A stretch of 64,000 nucleotides of DNA, taken from assembly GCF_009765875.1 (NCBI RefSeq), contig NZ_LMUP01000008.1, positions 487,776-551,775 on the forward strand. The letters are read 5' to 3'. The stretch comes from Pedobacter sp. L105. GTDB taxonomy: Bacteria; Bacteroidota; Bacteroidia; Sphingobacteriales; Sphingobacteriaceae. Of the stretch, positions 44,800-53,273 are shown one piece after another; the first letter of the stretch is position 1, and every line of letters starts with the position of its first letter. The notes beneath the pieces are model-generated. The model saw nothing but the letters and a program-made list of their open reading frames with translations. It ran no database searches and was not told the DNA's origin. The position numbers and the translations under genes are program-made.

Positions 44800-44828
44800 T
44801 ATTAATTTTTATTGACGCGATTTTAATA

Positions 44829-44867
44829 ACAGAAGGTGGGTGTTTTACACCCGCCTTTCTGTTTTTT
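44829..44867 (+). terminator. intrinsic terminator after the third susCD pair
   Basis: The left arm 44829-44842 pairs with 44848-44862 (one bulged base and one G-T) and is followed by six T at 44862-44867. It begins 30 bp past the susD stop and separates the susCD transcript from the GH5 gene, which therefore needs its own promoter or readthrough. Confidence 0.85.
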
Positions 44868-44937
44868 AATCCCGCTATAAAAAGATAATGATCTTTTGAA
44901 GCTGATGTCCGGCAATTTAATATTTGAATAAATAAAG

Positions 44938-46689
44938 ATGATAAAGAAACAATTGATCCTGCTCACACTGCTTCTATGTGTCGCGGTTGCCCAATCCAGC
45001 GCGCAGGGTTATTTACATGCTGACGGAATAAAGATCGTAGACGGAAAAGGCGATAATGTACTGCTTAAGGGAATAGGCCTTGGCGGGTGGATGCTGCAGG
45101 AAGGTTATATGCTCAAGATCAATAAAGAAAGTCAGCAGCACCGAATCCGCGAGCGTTTAGAAGAGTTGATAGGCCCGCAGCAGACCCAGGAATTTTATGA
45201 CCTCTGGTTAAAAAACCATACCAGTAAAAGTGATATTGATTCCCTGAAAGCCTGGGGCTTTAATTCTGTGCGCCTGCCGATGCACTATAATTTATATACC
45301 CTTCCCGCAGACCAGGAGCCGGTACCCGGAAAAAACACCTGGCTGGACAAAGGTTTTGCGCTTACAGATAACCTGCTGGCCTGGTGTAAGGCTAACCATC
45401 TATACCTGATCCTGGATTTACATGCTACACCCGGCGGACAGGGGAATGACTTCAATATAGCCGACAGAGATCCATCAAAACCTTCTTTATGGGATAGTGA
45501 AGCCAATCAGCAAAAAACAATTGCCCTCTGGAAAAAGTTAGCGGAGCGCTATAAAAATGAACCCTGGATTGCAGGTTACGACATTATCAATGAGCCCAAT
45601 TATGGATTTGAAAACCCTGCTGCGGACCCGCATGGAATAAAGGAACAAAAAAATGTTCCGCTGAGAAAACTGATGGTGGAGATCACCAATGCAATCCGTT
45701 CGGTTGATAACAACCACCTGATCATTATTGAAGGCAACGCGTGGGGCAATAACTACAATGGTATTCTACCAACATGGGATCATAATATGGCTTTAAGTTT
45801 CCACAAGTACTGGAACTTAAACGACCAGGCTTCCATAGCGCATATCATCAAAATGAGAGACCAGTACAACGTACCCGCATGGCTGGGCGAAACCGGTGAA
45901 AATTCCAATGTATGGTTTACCGATGCCATCAGGTTGTTCACTGAAAACAATATCGGCTGGTCGTGGTGGCCTTTAAAGAAAATTGGTATCAATAACCCGA
46001 TGGAGATTAAATCCAATCCAAATTATAACAGCGTAGTGGATTACTTTAATGGCACCGGCAAAAAACCTGTAGCAAGCGAAGCATATAATGGGTTGATGGA
46101 ACTGGCCACGGCGGCTAAAGCAGAAAATACCACCATCCACAAAGATGTAATTGATGCGATGATGCGCCAGCCCTTTAGTAAAAAAACCAAACCCTTTAAA
46201 AACAACAGGGTCACTAACCAGAGTACGATTAAAGCCGTAGATTATGACCTGGGCATAAGTGGGGCCGCTTATAGTGATAAAGATACCGCAGATTACCATG
46301 TAGTTACGGGAAAAACCACTCCGGGCAATAAAGGCCGCCAATACCGAAACGACGGGGTAGATATCAACAGGGACTCCACTAAACAGGAAGCTTACTATGT
46401 GAGCAGCATTGAAAGCGGCGAGTGGCTGCAATATACGATTAACGTGGAGGACAGCGGTATTTACACCCTAAAACTAGATCTCGCAACCGATCAGGCGAAC
46501 GGTAAAATTTCGCTCTCGGTTAACGGCATAATGGTAGCAAAAAATAATGCTATTGAAGCTAGCGGAAGTTTAACTAACTTTCAGCCAACAGTGATCAAAA
46601 ACATCAAACTGAATAAAGGAAAACAAGTGCTGCGGGTATACGCCGACACGGGAGGTTTCAATTTCAGCAGTATACAATTTATTAAATAA
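44938..46689 (+). CDS. GH5 endoglycanase with C-terminal CBM6
   Basis: 583 residues with a signal peptide ending SSAQG. The GH5 barrel (about 28-380) includes GIGLGGWMLQEGYM, LILDLHATPGGQGND, the acid/base Glu219 in DIINEPNYG and the nucleophile Glu318 in WLGETGEN. A linker precedes a CBM6-type beta-sandwich (about 430-583, marked by IKAVDYDLG, DSTKQEAYYVSSIESGEWLQYTINV and FSSIQFIK). CBM6 modules often bind beta-1,3-glucan or xylan. Related secreted GH5 enzymes act on beta-glucans, but the subfamily and substrate cannot be fixed here. No lipobox. It follows the third susCD pair after a terminator and is 10 bp ahead of the cytochrome gene. Confidence 0.88.
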   Translation: MIKKQLILLTLLLCVAVAQSSAQGYLHADGIKIVDGKGDNVLLKGIGLGGWMLQEGYMLKINKESQQHRIRERLEELIGPQQTQEFYDLWLKNHTSKSDIDSLKAWGFNSVRLPMHYNLYTLPADQEPVPGKNTWLDKGFALTDNLLAWCKANHLYLILDLHATPGGQGNDFNIADRDPSKPSLWDSEANQQKTIALWKKLAERYKNEPWIAGYDIINEPNYGFENPAADPHGIKEQKNVPLRKLMVEITNAIRSVDNNHLIIIEGNAWGNNYNGILPTWDHNMALSFHKYWNLNDQASIAHIIKMRDQYNVPAWLGETGENSNVWFTDAIRLFTENNIGWSWWPLKKIGINNPMEIKSNPNYNSVVDYFNGTGKKPVASEAYNGLMELATAAKAENTTIHKDVIDAMMRQPFSKKTKPFKNNRVTNQSTIKAVDYDLGISGAAYSDKDTADYHVVTGKTTPGNKGRQYRNDGVDINRDSTKQEAYYVSSIESGEWLQYTINVEDSGIYTLKLDLATDQANGKISLSVNGIMVAKNNAIEASGSLTNFQPTVIKNIKLNKGKQVLRVYADTGGFNFSSIQFIK

Positions 46690-46699
46690 CCAGGTACAA

Positions 46700-47884
46700 T
46701 TGAAAGGAAAAAAACGCTTATTCCTGATTTTTGGGTCCATCGCCATTCTGGTGGTGCTGTTTGCCCAATGCATGAACAACAAAAAAGCGGCACCGGCTAC
46801 TGAAAATACCATAGCCGGTGCTGCTACCTGCAAACAGTGCCATGCGGCTATAACCGACAGTTATCTGGAAAACCCTCATCAGCACACCTCTCATCCTATA
46901 GAGGGAGATGAACTGTTAAACGGCCCTTTGCCACATTCTTCCGTTTTTGCCTTTGATCAGCATTTAAAAGTAGTGGTAGAAAAGCGCGATAGCGGAATGT
47001 ACCAGGTGGCTTATCTGGACGGCAAAGAAACCATAGCCCGACGCTTTGACATTGCTTTTGGGGCTGGTGTAAAAGCCTATACTTATGGTTCATGGCAAGG
47101 AAATGAGCTCAAACAATTGCCGCTCTCCTACTTCAAAACCATTCAGAGCTGGGCAAATAGCCCCGGTTTTCCATCCGACAGGGTTTATTTTGACCGGCCC
47201 ATTGGCCTGCGCTGCCTGGAATGCCACAGCTCATTCGTTAACCGAAAAATGGTTCAGGACGGGCCATTGACTGTTAAAGAAGAATTAGACGGAAAATCCC
47301 TGGTTTACGGAATAGATTGTGAGCGCTGTCACGGACCCGCAGGTAAACATGTTGAGTTCCACCTCAGCCACCCTGAGGCTAAGGCAGCAAAGTATATCGC
47401 CATTTACAAAACCCTTACCCGCCAGCAAAAGATTGATGCCTGTGCCGTTTGCCATTCCGGAAACAACTGGGAAGTACAACAATCCACTTTCTCTTTTAAA
47501 CCCGGAGATGATATCAAAAGATACCGCTCGGCTAAGGTTAGCCTCAATTCCAGTAAAGAACCGGAATACGATGTGCACGGTACCCAAAGCCAGTTACTGG
47601 AAAAAAGTAAGTGTTTTATGAAAAGTAATACCATTGACTGCTCTTCCTGCCACCGTACACATGAGAACTTAAAAGGAAACCTGACCATCTATTCACAGCG
47701 TTGTATGAGTTGTCATACCACCATTAAGCATAGTCAGGCTACATTGGCCAATGCTATGGTGAAAACAAACTGTATCGATTGTCATATGCCCAAACAGGCT
47801 TCTAAAATGATCAGTTTTCAGCTTGCCGGAAAAAACCAGGTTTCAACGTATCTGCTAAGGACACATCGAATAGCGGTCTATTGA
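46700..47884 (+). CDS. seven-heme cytochrome c lipoprotein
   Basis: 394 residues with a TTG start at 46700. This start is preferred because the next ATG (codon 25) would remove the lipoprotein signal KKRLFLIFGSIAILVVLFAQC with its lipid-bearing Cys24. Seven CxxCH heme motifs are present: CKQCH, CLECH, CERCH, CAVCH, CSSCH, CMSCH and CIDCH, with several spare histidines as likely axial ligands. The spacing resembles the cytochrome c554-type family. It would be anchored on the periplasmic or outer face of a membrane and carry electrons. Its gene starts 10 bp after GH5 on the same strand, an unexpected partner for a glycan enzyme. It converges on the LytTR regulator gene with a 10-bp gap and no terminator between. 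Confidence 0.88.
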   Translation: MKGKKRLFLIFGSIAILVVLFAQCMNNKKAAPATENTIAGAATCKQCHAAITDSYLENPHQHTSHPIEGDELLNGPLPHSSVFAFDQHLKVVVEKRDSGMYQVAYLDGKETIARRFDIAFGAGVKAYTYGSWQGNELKQLPLSYFKTIQSWANSPGFPSDRVYFDRPIGLRCLECHSSFVNRKMVQDGPLTVKEELDGKSLVYGIDCERCHGPAGKHVEFHLSHPEAKAAKYIAIYKTLTRQQKIDACAVCHSGNNWEVQQSTFSFKPGDDIKRYRSAKVSLNSSKEPEYDVHGTQSQLLEKSKCFMKSNTIDCSSCHRTHENLKGNLTIYSQRCMSCHTTIKHSQATLANAMVKTNCIDCHMPKQASKMISFQLAGKNQVSTYLLRTHRIAVY

Positions 47885-47894
47885 TGTGATGGAT

Positions 47895-48635
47895 TTACAT
47901 CCACTTGCTTAAATAGGCACCGAAAGCTTCTTTATATTGCTCGCCCACGGTAATACTCAATCCCCCTAAATTTAAACTGCTCTTGGTTACAGAATTAACT
48001 TTATCCAGTGACACAATATAAGAACGATGCACACGCATGAACATTTTGGCCGACAGCTTTTGTTCCAGCGCTTTTAAGGTGATCAGCGTAAGGATTGGTT
48101 TTGGATTGCCTTCCAGATATACTTTTGCATAATCCTTCAGTCCTTCTATATATACAATGTCGCGGGTAGCTATCCGCACCAGCTGGTACTCAACTTTTAA
48201 AAATATATATTCTTCGTCATGTTCTGCAGGCTGGCCGGCAGCCGCCAGTGCTGGTTTTAATAGTTCAGCGTAAGCCATTGCTTTATTTGCAGCGGTAAGA
48301 AATTCTTCATAATTGAAGGGTTTCAGTAAATAATCCAGTGCATCTACTTTATATCCTTCAATAGCGAAATTATTAAAGGCCGTGGTAAAGATCACCCTTG
48401 GGGCATTATTTCCCGGCTGACGGTCCAGCATCCTGGCCATCTGGATACCGGTAAGATCAGGCATTTGTATATCCAGGAAAAGCAGGTCTATCTGTTGTTC
48501 ATGTATCATTTCCAGCGCTTTTACACCACTGGAGAATCTTCCGGCGAGATGCAGAAACGGTGTTTGTTCTATAAAGTTGCAAACCAGGCCCAGGGCCAGA
48601 GGTTCGTCGTCAACTGCGATGCAATTCAGTATCAT
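47895..48635 (-). CDS. LytTR-family response regulator
   Basis: 246 residues. The receiver domain (about 1-125) has the acidic pair DDEP, phosphoacceptor Asp in LLFLDIQMPDLTG near 55, Thr in FTTAFN and Lys in LLKPFN. The C-terminal LytTR domain (about 148-245) has YIFLKVEYQLVRIATRDIVYIEGLKDYAKVYL and FMRVHRSYIVSLDKV. It overlaps the LytS-type kinase gene by 26 bp, the usual arrangement for this pair. LytTR proteins bind two direct 9-bp repeats about 21 bp apart, and such a repeat is found upstream of the divergent efflux operon at 49766-49798. Confidence 0.94.
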   Translation of the reverse strand: MILNCIAVDDEPLALGLVCNFIEQTPFLHLAGRFSSGVKALEMIHEQQIDLLFLDIQMPDLTGIQMARMLDRQPGNNAPRVIFTTAFNNFAIEGYKVDALDYLLKPFNYEEFLTAANKAMAYAELLKPALAAAGQPAEHDEEYIFLKVEYQLVRIATRDIVYIEGLKDYAKVYLEGNPKPILTLITLKALEQKLSAKMFMRVHRSYIVSLDKVNSVTKSSLNLGGLSITVGEQYKEAFGAYLSKWM

Positions 48636-49701
48636 CCAGTACCAGGGTTAAGTGAACAATAAACTCATTGGTGTCTTCTGCCCTGCCGGCCGAAAAAGTA
48701 TGTTTCCCGGGGTAAAGCAGGTCTAATCTTCTCTTGGTATTGCTGAGGCCTATACCGCCATAGGTATCTGCAATTTCGGCATTCTCCTGAAAGATGGTAT
48801 TTTTGACGGTCATTTCGAGTGTTTTATCTTCCATGCTAAGCACGATGGAAATTACTGAAGGATCTACCGCACTAACACCATGTTTAAATGCATTTTCTAC
48901 ATAGGGTAAAAACAACATCGGGGCAATCTGAATATCCCCCTGCAGCAATGGCCCTTCGAAGGATACTTTAGTGGTATCGTTTAAACGCAGTTTCATCAGT
49001 TCTATATAATCTACAATAAATGAGACCTCTTTACTTAGAGGAGTAATCCCAGCCTGTGTATCATATAGTAAGTAACGCATCATCCTGGATAATTTATGAA
49101 GCGCCCTGCGGGAGTTTTCTACATCCACATGGGTAAGCGCATAAATATTGTTCAGCGTGTTGAAAAAGAAATGCGGATTGATCTGGGCTTTCAAAAAAGA
49201 AAGTTCCGATCCTATTTTTTCTTTTTCCATGGATTCCCGCAGCTGTTTATCTTCCTGCCACTTTTGGATCAGGGTAACACTGGTACTGATCCCCACAATC
49301 AGCAGGGTCATCATAAAGGTAAAAATATCCAGCCTGTCTTTCCGCTTAGGGGGCCTCATCATGCCTGTAGTTTTAAAAGCATTCTCCATTAATTCCGGAA
49401 GGTGTAAAACCCGGTCTACCCCATTTACCATGGGCCCTGTCATCTGAGAGATAAACAGAATCACAAATACATAAGCCAGGTTCCTGTTTTTTAGCAGCAA
49501 CCGGGGAACAAGAAGTTCACTGTTCAGATAAAAGATCACCACCAGCAGAACCAATACACAGCCCTGTTTTACCCAGAACTGGTTAGGAATAATGATATTC
49601 CAGGAAAGTGGCTGATAAAAGAGCAGGATAAACGCAAACAGCATCCATAACAGCACATGGAGCAATACGGTAATATAACTACGGCTTTTTAATGCATTCA
49701 T
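48610..49701 (-). CDS. LytS/YehU-type sensor histidine kinase
   Basis: 363 residues. Four hydrophobic helices in the first 150 residues form the membrane sensor without a periplasmic domain. A coiled segment then leads to the His_kinase domain with SFLKAQINPHFFFNTLNNIYAL near 175-195, which carries the phosphorylated His of this family. The ATPase part shows LPYVENAFKHGV and GGIGLSNTKRRLDLLY. It is the partner of the overlapping LytTR regulator. In Bacteroidota such pairs often control a neighbouring ABC efflux system, which fits the divergent TolC-MacAB genes here. The signal is unknown. Confidence 0.93.
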   Translation of the reverse strand: MNALKSRSYITVLLHVLLWMLFAFILLFYQPLSWNIIIPNQFWVKQGCVLVLLVVIFYLNSELLVPRLLLKNRNLAYVFVILFISQMTGPMVNGVDRVLHLPELMENAFKTTGMMRPPKRKDRLDIFTFMMTLLIVGISTSVTLIQKWQEDKQLRESMEKEKIGSELSFLKAQINPHFFFNTLNNIYALTHVDVENSRRALHKLSRMMRYLLYDTQAGITPLSKEVSFIVDYIELMKLRLNDTTKVSFEGPLLQGDIQIAPMLFLPYVENAFKHGVSAVDPSVISIVLSMEDKTLEMTVKNTIFQENAEIADTYGGIGLSNTKRRLDLLYPGKHTFSAGRAEDTNEFIVHLTLVLDDTELHRS

Positions 49702-49765
49702 CGGGTAAAAATTTATCGGGATATTGAGATGGGCAAGGTAGGCAACCTGCCTTCAATTGTCCAAA

Positions 49766-49798
49766 TCTTTCCGTCGGTTGTAAACCTCTTTCGGTCGG
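49766..49798. promoter_or_regulatory. candidate LytTR operator: 12-bp direct repeat, 21-bp period
   Basis: TCTTTCCGTCGG (49766-49777) and TCTTTCGGTCGG (49787-49798) differ at one base and start exactly 21 bp apart, the helical spacing of known LytTR sites. The repeat lies in the 185-bp gap between lytS (start 49701) and the TolC-type gene (start 49887), about 90 bp before the latter. Binding is inferred. Confidence 0.6.
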
Positions 49799-49886
49799 CA
49801 AAGTTTTATTGTTTGTCTATTGTAATTTTTTTCTAACATTATTAGACATTGATTTGTTAAACAAACGAAGATTATCAAAGCAGCAT

Positions 49887-51221
49887 ATGTCAAAATTAAC
49901 CATCAAAACTCTGCTCTTGTTATTGCTTGGCTGCTCCGGGATCAGGGGTTATAGTCAGGATACAACAGCTAAAAGTATCCCAAAGGTATGGGACCTGGCC
50001 AGCTGTTTACAATATGCCAAGAGCAACAATATCACGCTGAAGAATTTAAGGCTGGATACAAAAAGTGCTGAACAGGATAAATTGCTGGCCAAAGCCGCAG
50101 TACTACCAGATCTGAATGGTACAGGATCCCTGACTTACAGCCACTATAACCTGAATACAACAGGCGAAACCGCAGCGATCACCAATTCCGGTTCCCTTGG
50201 CCTTGGCTCTAACTGGACCTTATACCAGGGTGGATACCTGAAAACAGACATTCAGAAGAAGGACTTGTCTGTACAGGCCGCCAACTACACGGTATTGCAA
50301 AGTGAAAATGATATCACCCTGCAAATTACCCAGGCTTACCTCAGTATACTGGTAGATAAGGAAAGTATTGTTTACAACAAGGATCTGGTTAAAACTTCTA
50401 CCGCCCAGCTTACACAGGAGCAAAGCAGGTTTAAGGCTGGTTCAGTAGCCAGGAAAGATGTGGTTCAGTTTGAAGCGCAGCTGGCTACAGACAATTATAA
50501 TTTAACAACCTCAGAAAATGCTGAGCGTGCGGATAAGATTACCCTAAAACAATTGCTTCAGCTGCCTGCACAACATGATTTCGACATTGTGCGACCAGAT
50601 ACGGTATTGACTGACGAAGCCATTCCAGCCCTGGCTACTGTGCAATCTTATGCACTGAGTAACCGTCCGGAGATTAAAAATGCCGAATTATCTGTGAACA
50701 TATCAGACCTTGCACTGAGAGAAGCGAAGTCAGGTTATCTGCCAACCTTATCCTTAGGCGCGGGATTAGGAACCAGTTTTGCCACTACCCCACTTTACGG
50801 AACCTTCAGACAGTTTGATAACAATTTTTATCAGCAGGTAGGGTTAACGCTGACCGTTCCGATTTTCACCAAAAGGGTGAACAAAACTGCTGTCGCCAAA
50901 GCAAGGATAGCGATAGAGGAATCCAAAAATCTGCTGGAAAATGCAAAAACTACCTTAGCGCTGACCACAGAGAGTGCTTTTATCACTGTTTCTAATGCCA
51001 AGCAACAATATGCATCGGCCACAGAGCAGTTAAAGTACAACCAGGAACTTTACCGTATTTCAAATGAGGAGCTGAGAATAGGATCTGTCAATATTTTTGA
51101 CTTCTACCAGCAAAGGAATTTGTATGTGCAGGCCTTGCAAACCTATATACAAGCAAAATATAACGCCGCATTAGCCGCGAGAATCTATGAGTTTTACCTG
51201 GGAATACCTATTAAATTATAA
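49887..51221 (+). CDS. TolC-family outer-membrane efflux protein
   Basis: About 444 residues from the ATG at 49887, which begins a clean signal peptide (MSKLTIKTLLLLLLG, ends GYSQ). The frame opens 26 codons earlier but that extension is not signal-like. Two OEP repeats are visible: VWDLASCLQYAKSNNITLKN near the N-terminus and the second starting around LATVQSYALSNRPEIKNAEL. Each has the long coiled helices of the TolC tunnel (ITQAYLSILVDKESI; TTESAFITVSNAKQQYASA). It forms the outer channel of the tripartite pump encoded by the next three genes; only 3 bp separates it from the adaptor gene. Confidence 0.94.
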   Translation: MSKLTIKTLLLLLLGCSGIRGYSQDTTAKSIPKVWDLASCLQYAKSNNITLKNLRLDTKSAEQDKLLAKAAVLPDLNGTGSLTYSHYNLNTTGETAAITNSGSLGLGSNWTLYQGGYLKTDIQKKDLSVQAANYTVLQSENDITLQITQAYLSILVDKESIVYNKDLVKTSTAQLTQEQSRFKAGSVARKDVVQFEAQLATDNYNLTTSENAERADKITLKQLLQLPAQHDFDIVRPDTVLTDEAIPALATVQSYALSNRPEIKNAELSVNISDLALREAKSGYLPTLSLGAGLGTSFATTPLYGTFRQFDNNFYQQVGLTLTVPIFTKRVNKTAVAKARIAIEESKNLLENAKTTLALTTESAFITVSNAKQQYASATEQLKYNQELYRISNEELRIGSVNIFDFYQQRNLYVQALQTYIQAKYNAALAARIYEFYLGIPIKL

Positions 51222-51224
51222 ATC

Positions 51225-52520
51225 ATGAAGCCGAAAAGAATCATTTTAATTATTGTCTCCGTTGTTGTACTCGGCCTGGTATGGTACTTCTTTATTAGGA
51301 AAAAGGAAAAACCAGTTGTCCTGATGAGTGAATCACCAACTACAGGTGCTATTTCTACCAGTGTTACTGCTACAGGAACCATTGAACCCGTAGATACTGT
51401 AATTGTGGGTACACAGGTATCAGGAACTTTATCTGCAATTTATGCAGATTTCAATTCAGTAGTAAAAAAAGGCCAGCTGCTGGCCGAACTGGATAAAACA
51501 TTGTTACAAGCTACTGTAGATCAAAATAAGGCCAGTGTAGCACAGGCTATCAGTACACAGATTTATCAGGCAGCAAATTTTAAACGTCAGAAAGAATTGT
51601 TTGCTACCGGTGCGATCAGTAAAGCTGACTATGATCTGGCGGTAAACAGCCAGCAGGTGGCTGTAGCGAATGTAAACAACGTGAAGGCGCAATTACGGGC
51701 AGCAGAACGTAACCTTTCATTTACGCAGATCTATTCTCCAATTGATGGTGTTGTGATGGGCAGAAGTGTAAGTATAGGACAAACCGTAGCAGCGAGTTTT
51801 AGCACGCCTACGATATTTACCATTGCCAAGGATATTACCAAAATGCAGGTAGAAGCAAAAGTAGATGAAGCCGATATAGGTAACGTGGTTAAAGGACAGC
51901 GTGCCTCTTTTACCGTAGATGCTTTCCTGGATGATACTTTCAACGGTACAGTAACCGAAATTCGCCTGCAGCCAAAGATATCAGCGAATGTGGTTACCTA
52001 TACCACATTGATAGATGCACCAAATGATGACAAGAAGTTAAAACCCGGCATGACAGCCAATATTATCATCTACACCAAAGAGATCAAAGATGCGATGCTG
52101 ATCTCTGCAAAAGCATTGAAATTTAGTCCGGATTCGAGTCTGAGCAACCAGTACCAGATTATACCAATTAAAGGATTAAAAGAAGGCGGGTCTGGTAAAC
52201 ACGGTAAAAAAGGTAAAGGCGGGCAGATGGCTAAAACAGGAAGCAAGCCTGATGTAAAAGTGAAAGCAACAGCAGAAAAAGGCGAAACCGAAACGGTAGC
52301 AACCCCTGATACTTACGTATGGCTTATACAGGATAAAAAACTGGTACAGAAAAAGATCACTGTAGGTTTGAATGACAATACACATGTACAGGTGCTAAAC
52401 GGCCTGAATGAGAATGACGTGGTTGCAACCGGTACAGAAACCGCAGCAGTACAAACACAGGCAGCAGCTTCCAGCCCTTTCATGCCAAAAAGACCAGGTG
52501 GAGGAGGAAAAAGACGATGA
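51225..52520 (+). CDS. MacA-like periplasmic adaptor (HlyD/RND-MFP family)
   Basis: 431 residues. An N-terminal membrane anchor (about 5-22) precedes a biotinyl-lipoyl-like domain (IVGTQVSGTLSAIYADFNSVVKKGQLLAELD), a coiled-coil hairpin (about 95-165) and a beta-barrel domain (IYSPIDGVVMGRSVSIGQTV; KDITKMQVEAKVDEADIG). An unusual Lys/Gly-rich insert at about 325-360 (GKHGKKGKGGQMAKTG) interrupts the membrane-proximal domain. The C-terminus is basic with a PGGGGKRR tail. It links the MacB-type transporter to the TolC channel. The stop overlaps the start of the ABC ATPase gene by 4 bp, indicating translational coupling. Confidence 0.92.
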   Translation: MKPKRIILIIVSVVVLGLVWYFFIRKKEKPVVLMSESPTTGAISTSVTATGTIEPVDTVIVGTQVSGTLSAIYADFNSVVKKGQLLAELDKTLLQATVDQNKASVAQAISTQIYQAANFKRQKELFATGAISKADYDLAVNSQQVAVANVNNVKAQLRAAERNLSFTQIYSPIDGVVMGRSVSIGQTVAASFSTPTIFTIAKDITKMQVEAKVDEADIGNVVKGQRASFTVDAFLDDTFNGTVTEIRLQPKISANVVTYTTLIDAPNDDKKLKPGMTANIIIYTKEIKDAMLISAKALKFSPDSSLSNQYQIIPIKGLKEGGSGKHGKKGKGGQMAKTGSKPDVKVKATAEKGETETVATPDTYVWLIQDKKLVQKKITVGLNDNTHVQVLNGLNENDVVATGTETAAVQTQAAASSPFMPKRPGGGGKRR

Positions 52521-53263
52521 GCACCAAAATCCTAGAAATACAGAACGTAAAACGCGAGTTTAAAATGGGTACTGAAACCGTGAGGGCTTTAAAGGGCGTA
52601 TCCTTTGATGTCAACTCCGGAGAATTTGTGACCATTATGGGAAGCAGCGGCTCAGGAAAAACCACCTTGCTGAATATGCTGGGCTGCCTGGATAAACCTA
52701 CGGAAGGCACTTATATGCTGGATAATGTAAACGTGAAAAACCTGACCCGGGATGAACTGGCAAAACTGAGAAATACCAAAATAGGCTTTGTATTTCAGGC
52801 TTATAATTTATTACCCAGAACATCGGCCCTGGAGAATGTAGAACTGCCCCTGCTGTATAATCCACTGATTGGTACACAGGAAAGAAAGGACAGGGCCATT
52901 GCAGCGTTACAAGCCGTTAAACTTGACGGAAGGTTTGATCACACCCCAAATCAATTATCAGGCGGCCAGCAGCAGCGGGTAGCCATTGCCAGGGCACTGG
53001 TAAACGAGCCGGTGATGATCCTTGCCGATGAGGCGACAGGAAATCTGGATACACGTACCTCTTATGAGATCATGGCGCTGATGCAGGAATTGAACGATAA
53101 GGGTAAAACCATAGTTTTTGTTACCCACGAACCTGATATTGCTGCATTTAGTACCAGAACAGTAATGTTGAGGGATGGCAAGGTTCAAAAAGACACGATG
53201 AATGTTAACCGACGTTCTGCAAGGGAAGCTTTAGACTCCCTTCCGGTAAGCGACGATTATTAA
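52517..53263 (+). CDS. MacB-type ABC transporter ATP-binding subunit
   Basis: 248 residues, one complete ABC domain: Walker A GSSGSGKTTLLNM, Q-loop FVFQAYNLLPR, signature LSGGQQQRVAIARAL, Walker B MILADEATGNLD, and switch His in FVTHEPD. The VEFVTIMG-like start and the NLLPRTSALENVELPLLY loop place it in the MacB/LolD group of type VII systems. It powers the pump together with the separate permease encoded 10 bp downstream; in E. coli MacB these two parts are fused. Substrates could be peptides, lipopeptides or antibiotics, and cannot be told from sequence. Confidence 0.95.
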   Translation: MSTKILEIQNVKREFKMGTETVRALKGVSFDVNSGEFVTIMGSSGSGKTTLLNMLGCLDKPTEGTYMLDNVNVKNLTRDELAKLRNTKIGFVFQAYNLLPRTSALENVELPLLYNPLIGTQERKDRAIAALQAVKLDGRFDHTPNQLSGGQQQRVAIARALVNEPVMILADEATGNLDTRTSYEIMALMQELNDKGKTIVFVTHEPDIAAFSTRTVMLRDGKVQKDTMNVNRRSAREALDSLPVSDDY

Positions 53264-53273
53264 AAGATAATAT

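Noticed and set aside
45973..46431. 152-residue minus-strand frame in the GH5 gene
   Set aside because: Entirely inside a gene with clear GH5 and CBM6 motifs on the other strand.
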